From positions 107,973 through 127,173 of the forward strand of contig PBAR01000007.1 of the NCBI GenBank assembly GCA_002718285.1: a DNA stretch of 19,201 nt, read 5' to 3'. The DNA comes from Fidelibacterota bacterium (lineage in GTDB: Bacteria > Marinisomatota > Marinisomatia > Marinisomatales > UBA1611). A program made the translations under genes and the position numbers. Positions 1-7,126 of this stretch are shown one piece after another (position 1 is the stretch's first letter; each line of letters begins with the position of its first letter). The notes beneath the pieces were generated by a model, which did no database searches, was not told the origin of the DNA, and saw only the letters and a program-made list of their open reading frames with translations.

Positions 1-230
1 CCACCATTTTTAAATTGCAAAGTTCCATTTCCATGTCGCTTACCATCTTTCCAATCACCCTCATATCTATTACCACTAACATATTCGTATATGCCATATC
101 CTGATCTTTTCCCATCAACTAAAGTTCCAATATAGCTATCTCCTTTTTGTATGAGATTTTTTGTTTTAACTTTATTTTGAGAATATATTACTGAAAATAA
201 AAGAAAGGTTATGTTTAGAAAGAGTCTCAT
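1..230 (-). CDS. MORN-repeat protein, exported, partial (3' end outside window)
   Basis: Reading the minus strand from the ATG at 230 gives 76 whole codons open to the window edge. Residues 1-18 (MRLFLNITFLLFSVIYSQ) look like a signal peptide. From about residue 33 come two MORN-type repeats, seen as YIGTLVDGKRSGYGIYEY and YEGDWKDGKRHGNGTLQF, with the usual Y-x-G-x-(W/L)-x-D-G-K-x-x-G-x-G spacing. MORN repeats form elongated beta-hairpin scaffolds. In bacteria they occur in many secreted or envelope proteins of unknown role, so no function is assigned. The protein is cut by the window edge and more repeats probably follow. It is separated from the upstream peptidase gene by about 690 bases that include a terminator hairpin, so it is probably its own transcription unit. 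Confidence 0.8.
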   Translation of the reverse strand, partial: MRLFLNITFLLFSVIYSQNKVKTKNLIQKGDSYIGTLVDGKRSGYGIYEYVSGNRYEGDWKDGKRHGNGTLQFKNG

Positions 231-336
231 TCCGTACAAACTCAATTTACAAATAATTATTAAATAAAATCCTAAATTCAAGCTTCAATCTATTAATTAA
301 ATGTAAACTACTTAAATTGAGGCAAGATAGAAGATT

Positions 337-366
337 AATGAAAATAATCAGAAAATTATTTTCATT
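337..366. repeat. AT-rich inverted repeat
   Basis: Two perfect 12-base arms (AATGAAAATAAT and ATTATTTTCATT) are separated by a 6-base loop (CAGAAA). It lies about 107 bases upstream of the MORN gene start. There is no T-run and little GC in the stem, so it is unlikely to be an efficient terminator. It could be a protein-binding site or chance in AT-rich DNA. Confidence 0.45.
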
Positions 367-423
367 TCAATGTAAAATTTATCATTAAACTATTTTTTAC
401 AATTAGATTTATTTTTTTCTATT

Positions 424-444
424 AATGTTACATTCTGTAACATT
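424..444. promoter_or_regulatory. Operator-like perfect palindrome
   Basis: Arms AATGTTACA and TGTAACATT are perfect reverse complements separated by TTC. The core GTTACA...TGTAAC has the symmetry and size of a binding site for a dimeric helix-turn-helix regulator. It lies between the terminator hairpin at 600-630 and the MORN gene start at 230, so the MORN gene is the likeliest target. The regulator cannot be named from the sequence. Confidence 0.4.
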
Positions 445-518
445 TTATTACATAACAATTTTGATATTATACAATGTGATTCTCGAAGTCTTTGTTCATT
501 TCATCAAATTTGGAACTT

Positions 519-535
519 TTGGCACAGAAATTGAT
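519..535 (+). promoter_or_regulatory. Candidate sigma-54 (-24/-12) promoter
   Basis: The plus strand has TTGGCAC, then AGAAA, then TTGAT. The -24 element matches the sigma-54 consensus TGGCAC and the spacing is right. The -12 element has GA where GC is nearly invariant, which weakens the call. Transcription would run to the terminator hairpin at 600-630, giving an RNA of roughly 90 bases with no coding content. Confidence 0.25.
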
Positions 536-595
536 TATATATAAACAGTAATAAATAATAAAAAAATCAAATTTTTATATATACACACCCAAGAC

Positions 596-640
596 AAAAA
601 AAGGCTCTAGTATCCCAAACTAGGGCCTTTTTCTTTTTAT
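596..640 (+). terminator. Rho-independent terminator, possibly bidirectional
   Basis: A 12-pair stem (600-611 with 619-630, core AGGCTCTAGT / ACTAGGGCCT) closes a 7-base loop. It is followed on the plus strand by TTTTTCTTTTT and preceded by a run of A. In a plus-strand RNA every stem position pairs, one as U-G. In a minus-strand RNA the same position is an A-C mismatch, so the plus direction is better. It may still stop minus-strand transcripts coming from the peptidase gene. Confidence 0.75.
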
Positions 641-677
641 ATTAATCATAATTTGTTTTAAGTATAAAAATGATTTC

Positions 678-806
678 CTAATTAAGCATTATATTTACAC
701 TTGAAAAATGAGCAGATTCTCCTAGTCCATATATTTTAACTAGATTAAAATAAGGACAACTACCATCAAAACTACCAATTATATTTATACCATTATTTAA
801 AGACAA
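678..806 (-). pseudogene. Possible relic of a coding sequence (42 codons)
   Basis: This minus-strand frame is open for 42 codons from a TTG just after an in-frame stop, and ends with TAG. The translation contains GSFDGSCPYFNLVKIYGLGE, which looks more protein-like (Gly, Asp, Ser and Cys amid an AT-rich background) than the surrounding frames. There is no ATG near its beginning and no ribosome binding site. It may be the decayed C-terminus of a former gene downstream of the peptidase, or simply chance. No family recognised. Confidence 0.2.
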
Positions 807-918
807 TTAATTTAAATTACATAAAAAAAATATAATATAAGTAATTGATAATATTGATTATATATTTAATAACTACCAATTTACTACCTTAAATTATATC
901 TAAATTAAAACTATAACC

Positions 919-3900
919 TCATTCTGCGTATAAGGCTTTATTTACAATCAGCATAATATCAAATATATCAATGATGCCATCGATATTCATATCAGCTGAA
1001 AGAATCTGATCTGTATTAAACTCAGTATAACCTAATACATTGGCTACTGTCATTATAATATCTAAAACATTAACATTTTCATCTCCATTTAAATCGCCAA
1101 AATCTATATTCAATATTGGAAAAGCCCCAGCAGGGAAAATTATACGATCCAGCCAAATGCAATCATCTCCTGTACTCTGGGCCTGATCTTTATGGTATAC
1201 CCATTTGAATGAACGTTCACCCGCAGGAACATTAGATACATAATTATTCCAATCTGTATTGCCACCAACATAGATAACCATATCATTATCAATATAAAAT
1301 GCTAAGTAATCGTATAAATTTCCTGAAGCTCCTTGTTCTGTAGATGTTTTTGCAAAAAAAGAAATCACACCATCGTAAGGAATATTAAGATCCAATGATA
1401 ACTCTGTAGCCTGGCTATTTTCTATTATACCTGATTTCGCCGCATATAAACCAGAAAAGACCGTATCTTCTTGGATAGTCCATGGTGCTGCTATTTCACT
1501 ATTTTTCCAATCGAAGGCTTCAAAATTTCCTGATTCAAAATCTTCCATCAATAAGCCCATGCTAATAGAGACAGGTAAATAATATTCATAATTTGTATTT
1601 AAAGATCCGATAGCTAAATCTAGTATAGCTGTATAAGGGACAGGAGAATCTTCGCTAGCATTTATTTCTGAAGTAACTATAACCTGAGATCCAATATCCC
1701 ACCAAAAAGCATTATTGCTTTCAGTTGACCCCACACTTAGATAAGGATCATTGCTAAAAAGATTAAAAGTTGGATAGGTAAGTGGAGCATGACCTGAATT
1801 TTCCATTATTAGCTGAACAGTAACAGATTCCCCTGGGTCAAGTGCGGCATTATCACCGTCAAAAACGGTTATGGAGTTAATCTGATGATCTGGAGCATCC
1901 ACAAGTAGATTAATAAAAAATTCCCAGCTTAATTCACCAGAAGTTATTAACAAGATAAAATCAATAGCACTTTGATCTTCAACATTAAAGGAAACTTGAA
2001 ACTCAAAGGGACCAATAATTGTATCTGCTCCCGCTTCTAATGATTCAATAGTTAAGCTATCTATATTGAAAGCTACCAAATCATCATTATGCTGTAGAGA
2101 TACCAAAATATCATTGGAACTTTCTGCCCCTATATTCTCAAGGCCAATACTAAGATGACTTATCTGCCCAAAACCTAACCGTCCATTATTTCCTCCAGAA
2201 GTAATTGCCCAATCATCCATAACAATATAAGGTCCTGATGGTGCAATCACATCTAGAGAAGTTTCATACGGAAGAGAATTGTAAGCTGTCACAACCAAAT
2301 TTAATTGACCAGGAATTTCAACAGGTTCATCAAATACGATAGTGGCCACACCAGTCTCATCGCTATAAGCAGAGCCTAAAAGTATTCCATTTTTAGAAAT
2401 AGCTGCAAGCGCATCACTATTCCCAGTTTGAACTATAAATTCAGTTGATCCAACGATAATTATATTTTCATGACTGACAACTAGACCAGAAGGAACATTC
2501 GAACGAACGACTAAAGATGGATCACCGAAAATAGTCCAATAAAGGGTTTCCACATCTCCTGCTGATCCATAGTTATCATTCATATGCATACAACCATTGA
2601 AAGAAAGACCGCCAAAAGTCCGTTTTATGTTGTTCTCATAAGATTCAACAAAAATATCATTCATTTCATCTTGAGCATCCATTGGCGGGTTCCAGGCAGC
2701 ATTTACAGTGGAATTGAATGAAGCTACTGCTCCAGTAGGTTCACCCTGTGCAGTGGCCCTTAGCCAAGTCTCAGCAAAGCAAGTACCAATATGGAACTCT
2801 CCAGTTACGCAAGCTACCGTCCATATAAATGGTAGTTTACCTATATTAATTAATCCGTTAACATCAGTATTATTCATAGGGCATCCATTACCCCATGCTG
2901 AGTTGGTACCGTGTCCAGTATAATTAATGATAGATCGACCTTCATTAATAGCTGCTTCTCCATCATTGACAGTTCCAGAAGGATCATAGACCTGATCTAC
3001 TTCATCATAGTTGTAACCAAGTAGTTTTTGACGAATAATATCCATGTGCTCATTATCATATTCACCGTCATCCCCAGGCCCCTCATTGGAAGCAAACCCA
3101 GACCCTTTTCTATACCAATCACCAACGATATCAGGGTAACGTTCATAATTAATTGTACGAGACACCATGGTATTTACATGGCTTGTATCTTCGGCAGAAA
3201 AACGCCCAACAAAAATGTCAGGGTAATAATCATCACCAGCAATAAAACCGTAAGCTGGATCAGCTGGACTATTTGAGCCAGCACCTTCAGAAAATCGCAT
3301 TGATGGAATTTGATCAATATCACCAACTAAAAGTAGATATGTCAATCCTTGTTCATAGTAGTAACTTTCTACAAATTCATCAATATCATAGGCTGTTTGA
3401 CCAATAGAAGCAATATCTACCAATTCAGTTTTTATACCTTTTATATTTTTCCATTCCACCAACGGCTGCATAGCTTCCATGAATGGGCCATAACATATAA
3501 TTAACATTCTGCTACCTTCTTCAACTGGTTCATAGCGAATTGATGATTCAGTGAAGTTTAAAAAATGCTGATCATAAATATTTTTATATTCCCTAGTGAT
3601 ATTATTCACCAGAGAGCGTTGTACTAGAGGATTTATTACGCTTAATCCTCTTTCATAAATCCGTGTCTTTATCTGTGTATAGACTCTCATTATTTGGGTA
3701 ACTGGATTATATTGTAACGGTTGAAAAACAATTGCCTGACCTCGAACTGAACGGAGAATGTAAGGATCTCTTAAAAAAGCAATTTCTTGTGGAAAGAATA
3801 AATCCGTTTCATAAACCTTTCCATAAGTATAAGCAATTGAAGATGGTCTTACATTTCTAGTAATATTTCCTTTAGATGGAAGTAAACCTGATAATGGCAC

Positions 3901-4230
3901 ATCGATATAAGATACATCTGTGATCTCAAGTTCCATATTACTTAGGTCAGAAATAATTATTGATTTTGCAATACAAGGCAGGTCTGGTGACCCTTTTTCC
4001 AGTATGGGTGCACCTCCAGGAAAAGTAATCCGTGTTTCTCCTTTTTTTGCTAAATCAATGTAATATCCTGAAAGATTAAAAATAATTTTTATTTCATTAT
4101 TATTATATGATTCAATATTCCATACAGGCTCCGCTGGAACATCACTTCCTGTATCTATCCATTGCCAAGCCAAAAGAGGCGTAGAAAAAACAGTAACACT
4201 TATTATTATTTTTATATATTTTAAAATCAT
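919..4230 (-). CDS. Secreted gingipain-type cysteine peptidase (C25) with dockerin-like C-terminus
   Basis: An exported endopeptidase of 1103 residues. Residues 1-21 form a signal peptide ending in TPLLA. Residues about 25-235 match the C25 propeptide, including the GAPILEKGSPDLP segment. The peptidase domain spans about 240-575. It carries the catalytic histidine H440 in NYTGHG and the catalytic cysteine C474 in WTVACVTGEF. Ig-like or CARDB-like beta domains follow at about 580-890. A lectin/MAM-like beta-sandwich follows at about 895-1035. A dockerin-like pair of calcium-binding repeats sits at about 1044-1100 (GDLNGDENVNVLDI and ADMNIDGIIDIFDI). There is no recognisable type IX secretion tail, unlike gingipains of Porphyromonas. 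Gingipains cleave after Arg or Lys, and some degrade collagen, but specificity cannot be read here. It lies 110 bases behind the GT2 gene, with a possible promoter of its own at 4273-4301. Confidence 0.9.
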   Translation of the reverse strand: MILKYIKIIISVTVFSTPLLAWQWIDTGSDVPAEPVWNIESYNNNEIKIIFNLSGYYIDLAKKGETRITFPGGAPILEKGSPDLPCIAKSIIISDLSNMELEITDVSYIDVPLSGLLPSKGNITRNVRPSSIAYTYGKVYETDLFFPQEIAFLRDPYILRSVRGQAIVFQPLQYNPVTQIMRVYTQIKTRIYERGLSVINPLVQRSLVNNITREYKNIYDQHFLNFTESSIRYEPVEEGSRMLIICYGPFMEAMQPLVEWKNIKGIKTELVDIASIGQTAYDIDEFVESYYYEQGLTYLLLVGDIDQIPSMRFSEGAGSNSPADPAYGFIAGDDYYPDIFVGRFSAEDTSHVNTMVSRTINYERYPDIVGDWYRKGSGFASNEGPGDDGEYDNEHMDIIRQKLLGYNYDEVDQVYDPSGTVNDGEAAINEGRSIINYTGHGTNSAWGNGCPMNNTDVNGLINIGKLPFIWTVACVTGEFHIGTCFAETWLRATAQGEPTGAVASFNSTVNAAWNPPMDAQDEMNDIFVESYENNIKRTFGGLSFNGCMHMNDNYGSAGDVETLYWTIFGDPSLVVRSNVPSGLVVSHENIIIVGSTEFIVQTGNSDALAAISKNGILLGSAYSDETGVATIVFDEPVEIPGQLNLVVTAYNSLPYETSLDVIAPSGPYIVMDDWAITSGGNNGRLGFGQISHLSIGLENIGAESSNDILVSLQHNDDLVAFNIDSLTIESLEAGADTIIGPFEFQVSFNVEDQSAIDFILLITSGELSWEFFINLLVDAPDHQINSITVFDGDNAALDPGESVTVQLIMENSGHAPLTYPTFNLFSNDPYLSVGSTESNNAFWWDIGSQVIVTSEINASEDSPVPYTAILDLAIGSLNTNYEYYLPVSISMGLLMEDFESGNFEAFDWKNSEIAAPWTIQEDTVFSGLYAAKSGIIENSQATELSLDLNIPYDGVISFFAKTSTEQGASGNLYDYLAFYIDNDMVIYVGGNTDWNNYVSNVPAGERSFKWVYHKDQAQSTGDDCIWLDRIIFPAGAFPILNIDFGDLNGDENVNVLDIIMTVANVLGYTEFNTDQILSADMNIDGIIDIFDIMLIVNKALYAE

Positions 4231-4272
4231 TAGTCTCTAAAAAGTCTTTAATGTCTATTCAAAAATAAAACG

Positions 4273-4301
4273 TTTATGTTTATTGTTTGACTCACGGTCA
4301 A
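4273..4301 (-). promoter_or_regulatory. Candidate sigma-70-type promoter of the C25 peptidase
   Basis: On the minus strand TTGACC (plus 4296-4301) is followed after exactly 17 bases by CATAAA (plus 4273-4278). This leaves a leader of roughly 35-40 bases before the ATG at 4230. The -35 element overlaps a small inverted repeat, TTGAC-N5-GTCAA, that could be an operator. It lies in the 110-base gap after the GT2 gene, in which I see no terminator. Confidence 0.35.
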
Positions 4302-4340
4302 TAGACATAATTTTTTTATACAACCTAAATCTAAGACATT

Positions 4341-5165
4341 TCATATTAGAGTCCAATATTCAATCTTTTTTGTAATCTCATGAGCTAATCCAAAGCGTCT
4401 TCTTTTGATTAACCCTTTAAGGTAAATTTTTAATTTCTTAAGTAACATTTTTCTGGCTGAATTGGCCTGGCTGGAATTTAATTCTGTCGTTTTTAAAATC
4501 TTCTCGATACTTTGTATACGGTATTGCTCAATGCCTCCAGAAATCTTTGATAGCTGCCCTCTATGTCCACCATACTTATAGATTAAGGATTCATCTAAGA
4601 ATAAAATTGGGTGACGTGCAGCGATACGTAACCAAAGATCATAATCTTCGCATACAGGTAGTTTTTCATCAAAAAGTCCAATATCATCTAGAATAGATTT
4701 TTTCAAAAGTACTGATGAAGGAGAAATACGGCAAATATCCAAGCATTTTTCAAATATAAGGCCGCCGTATTTTTGGTGTTTTTTCCCTTGATTTATACGT
4801 ACACCATTTCGAATCCAAGTTTCATTCGTATGACAGAAGAAAGAATTTTGATTTACTTTTAAAGCATTTATCTGTCGCTCAAGTTTATTGGGAAGCCATT
4901 CATCATCTGAATCCAGTAAACCAATCCAGTCGCCTCTTGCAATTTTTATACCTGCATTGCGAGCAGAACTAACACCCAAGTTAGGTTGATATTTATACCG
5001 AATTCGAGGATAATTATTTAAAAGCCATTCCTTTGTATTATCTGTTGAACCATCATCAACTACAATAATCTCAAGTGGATCATACGTTTGATTAAATACA
5101 GAATTTATTGCTCTAGGAAGCATATTTTTTCTATTATAGGAAGGAATAATAATAGATATTCTCAA
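4341..5165 (-). CDS. Family 2 glycosyltransferase (GT-A fold)
   Basis: A 274-residue inverting GT2 enzyme that transfers a sugar from an NDP-sugar donor. The N-terminal strand ISIIIPSYNR starts at residue 3. VVDDGSTDN (about 35-43) is the nucleotide-binding motif, and LLDSDDEW (about 82-89) holds the metal-binding DxD. CEDYDLWLR (about 172-180) is the usual place of the catalytic acidic residue. The start is TTG at 5165. It leaves the first beta-strand complete, and the stop of the gene before lies only 11 bases upstream, so no longer start is possible without overlap. There are no membrane segments; the C-terminus is Lys/Arg-rich. Acceptor and sugar are unknown. A surface-glycan role is as likely as any tie to the neighbouring catabolic genes. 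Confidence 0.88.
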   Translation of the reverse strand: MRISIIIPSYNRKNMLPRAINSVFNQTYDPLEIIVVDDGSTDNTKEWLLNNYPRIRYKYQPNLGVSSARNAGIKIARGDWIGLLDSDDEWLPNKLERQINALKVNQNSFFCHTNETWIRNGVRINQGKKHQKYGGLIFEKCLDICRISPSSVLLKKSILDDIGLFDEKLPVCEDYDLWLRIAARHPILFLDESLIYKYGGHRGQLSKISGGIEQYRIQSIEKILKTTELNSSQANSARKMLLKKLKIYLKGLIKRRRFGLAHEITKKIEYWTLI

Positions 5166-5176
5166 TATAATATTAT

Positions 5177-6112
5177 TTATAGTTTTCCTAAAATAAGACT
5201 TGCTAGTGCATGATCCTGTATAGCATTTCCAACTGATTTAAATAATGTTATTTCACTTAAGCCATCTCTTCCTGCTAGTTTATTATCAGCGATCAGACCC
5301 AACTCTCCGTAAATATCTTTAAAATCCCATTGACCGCTCTTAGCTGGGATGATTAAGTCTCCAGCTTCTTCCTGACATGCATCTTTTTGGTCTACAACAA
5401 CTTTTGATTTCTTTATTGTTGAAGTCGGAATTTCACGCATATGAGGCTCAAAAGAACCTATTGCATTTATATGCACGCCAAGATTTATATGGTCATGATT
5501 AAACAGTGGTTTTTCTGATGGTGTTGCAGTACAAATTATATCTGCTTGATTTAACTGGGATAATTTTGAACATTCTGCATCAACTCCAAATATTTTGGAG
5601 ATCCATCGATGGAAAGATTCGGCATTCTTTTTGGTTCTACTGAAAATAAGAACATTAGTAATATTTCTAACAGCGAGAATTGACTCTACCTGAGTTTTTG
5701 CCTGTATACCTGTTCCAAAAATAGCCATTACCTTGGCTTCCTTTTTGGCCAATAAATCAGTAGCAAGTCCCGAAGCGGCACCAGTACGCAATGCAGTGAT
5801 AGCGCTTCCATCCATAGTTGCAACCAGGCTTCCTTTGAAAGCATCAAAGACCTCTACCACCGAATGGATTAAGGGTAAATTTTTTTTAAGGTTATCATAA
5901 TTTATGGAAACAATTTTTACCGTATAATATGGACTTCCAAATACGTAGGCAGGCATTACTAGCGCCGTTGCATTTTTATCTGGCATTTGAATATTTATTC
6001 TTTTAGGTACCGATACATCATTTCTGCTTAGCTTTATAAAAGCTGATCGCATAGAATTGATAGCTTCTCCCATGGTAATAATGGATCGAATCTTTTTCTC
6101 AGAAATAAACAT
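5177..6112 (-). CDS. Ornithine cyclodeaminase/mu-crystallin family; probable delta1-pyrroline-2-carboxylate reductase
   Basis: A 311-residue cytoplasmic NAD(P)H-dependent enzyme. K66 in YYTVKIVS and R109 in ALRTGAASG lie at the substrate-binding positions of the family. The Rossmann motif IFGTGIQAKTQ is at about 131-141. The family covers ornithine cyclodeaminase, alanine dehydrogenase and delta1-pyrroline-2-carboxylate (Pyr2C) reductase. I favour the last because a trans-3-hydroxyproline dehydratase, whose product becomes Pyr2C, lies three genes upstream; this pairing is known in other bacteria. It would return 3-hydroxyproline to L-proline. It sits 20 bases after the nucleotidyltransferase gene and 11 bases before the GT2 gene, and GGA stands 8 bases ahead of the ATG. 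Family call firm; substrate inferred from context. Confidence 0.82.
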   Translation of the reverse strand: MFISEKKIRSIITMGEAINSMRSAFIKLSRNDVSVPKRINIQMPDKNATALVMPAYVFGSPYYTVKIVSINYDNLKKNLPLIHSVVEVFDAFKGSLVATMDGSAITALRTGAASGLATDLLAKKEAKVMAIFGTGIQAKTQVESILAVRNITNVLIFSRTKKNAESFHRWISKIFGVDAECSKLSQLNQADIICTATPSEKPLFNHDHINLGVHINAIGSFEPHMREIPTSTIKKSKVVVDQKDACQEEAGDLIIPAKSGQWDFKDIYGELGLIADNKLAGRDGLSEITLFKSVGNAIQDHALASLILGKL

Positions 6113-6132
6113 ATTAAAAATCCAATATATTA

Positions 6133-7020
6133 TTAAAAAAGTCTTTCCGGATATATTCCTTTTTTAATCAACATTTGTATTTTTTTCAAAACAAATGCTC
6201 TATCTTTTTTATATGTTACACCAAACCAATCTGCACCACTTCTTAAAACATATACCTTCTCCTTACCAGAGCCTATCAAATTATTTATTACAGATGGGAT
6301 TAAGTATTCACTTTTCAATTCATTTCCATCCTGCTGGAGAAATTCTATAAACATAGATTTCAAATAAATAAATAATTCTGGTGTAAAACCCCATACATTC
6401 ATGGAGACTGGTTCATCACCATGCAATCGAATATTGCTCTTAGATGATATCCCTTTGGGCGTTTGTTTTATTTCTTCCGTTTCTATTACTGTATCTAAAA
6501 AGTCATCTTTTACTGAACATAATCCACGTGTGACTCCACCAAATTCAGATAATGTTTTATCCAACTGAAATGCGACCATAGAAAATCCACTACGCCCACT
6601 TTTATAAAAGTCTGCAATAACTTCAAATGATTCAAGGCCATAAAAATCATCACCATTAATTGCTACAAATGGTTCACGCATAAATTTAGAAGCTGTTAAA
6701 ATAGCATGCCCTGTTCCCCAAGGTTTTTCTCGTTTACTCGGGCAGATAAAACCATCGGGAAGATCATTTAGGTCTTGAAATGCAAATTCAACCTGAATTT
6801 TATCAGAATATTTATTAGTAATCTTCAATTTAAATTGATCTTCAAAATCCTTGCGAATAATAAAAACCACCTTATTAAACCCCGCTCGGATTGAATCGTA
6901 TACAGAATAATCAATAATAGTCTCTCCACACGGTCCAACTATATCCATCTGCTTAAGACCTCCATAACGGGATCCCATGCCAGCTGCCATAACTAGAAGA
7001 GTTAGATTATCCAATTTCAT
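6133..7020 (-). CDS. Sugar-phosphate nucleotidyltransferase-like protein (NTP_transferase)
   Basis: A 295-residue GT-A-fold enzyme. The N-terminal nucleotide-binding signature VMAAGMGSRYGGLKQ (about 10-24) differs from the common GxGTRLxPLT form in having SRYGGLKQ, typical of a subgroup of NDP-sugar pyrophosphorylases. PWGTGHAIL (about 100-108) and INGDDF (about 120-125) supply the usual base- and metal-binding contacts. The enzyme should join a sugar-1-phosphate to an NTP in the cytoplasm. Given the glycosidases nearby, galactose-, glucose- or N-acetylgalactosamine-1-phosphate are possible substrates, but the sequence does not decide. No sugar kinase of galactokinase type is present in the window. 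It begins a second gene block after a 106-base gap that shows no terminator. Confidence 0.75.
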   Translation of the reverse strand: MKLDNLTLLVMAAGMGSRYGGLKQMDIVGPCGETIIDYSVYDSIRAGFNKVVFIIRKDFEDQFKLKITNKYSDKIQVEFAFQDLNDLPDGFICPSKREKPWGTGHAILTASKFMREPFVAINGDDFYGLESFEVIADFYKSGRSGFSMVAFQLDKTLSEFGGVTRGLCSVKDDFLDTVIETEEIKQTPKGISSKSNIRLHGDEPVSMNVWGFTPELFIYLKSMFIEFLQQDGNELKSEYLIPSVINNLIGSGKEKVYVLRSGADWFGVTYKKDRAFVLKKIQMLIKKGIYPERLF

Positions 7021-7126
7021 CCTTTAATATTAAATATTATTTTGTTCTAAAAATTCTCGAAAATTATAAATATAAAATATTTTTATATAAATCACAGACA
7101 TCTAAAAAGGGGATATTAAAAAGGTG

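Larger units (their letters stand above)
231..918. other. Long non-coding stretch between peptidase and MORN gene
   Basis: This is very AT-rich DNA with no convincing gene. It holds, from left to right, an AT-rich inverted repeat at 337-366, a near-perfect operator-like palindrome at 424-444, a sigma-54-like promoter candidate at 519-535 (plus strand), a terminator hairpin at 600-630, and a 42-codon minus-strand open stretch at 678-806 that may be a gene relic. The MORN gene promoter should lie between 231 and about 590, but I could not pick out a clear -35/-10 pair. Confidence 0.6.

Noticed and set aside
2708..3276. Two plus-strand open frames of 71 and 82 codons
   Set aside because: Both are antisense to the conserved catalytic domain of the C25 peptidase.
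919..4230. Dockerin as evidence of a cellulosome
   Set aside because: There is no cohesin or cellulase nearby, and dockerin-like tails are common on other secreted proteins in this kind of bacterium.
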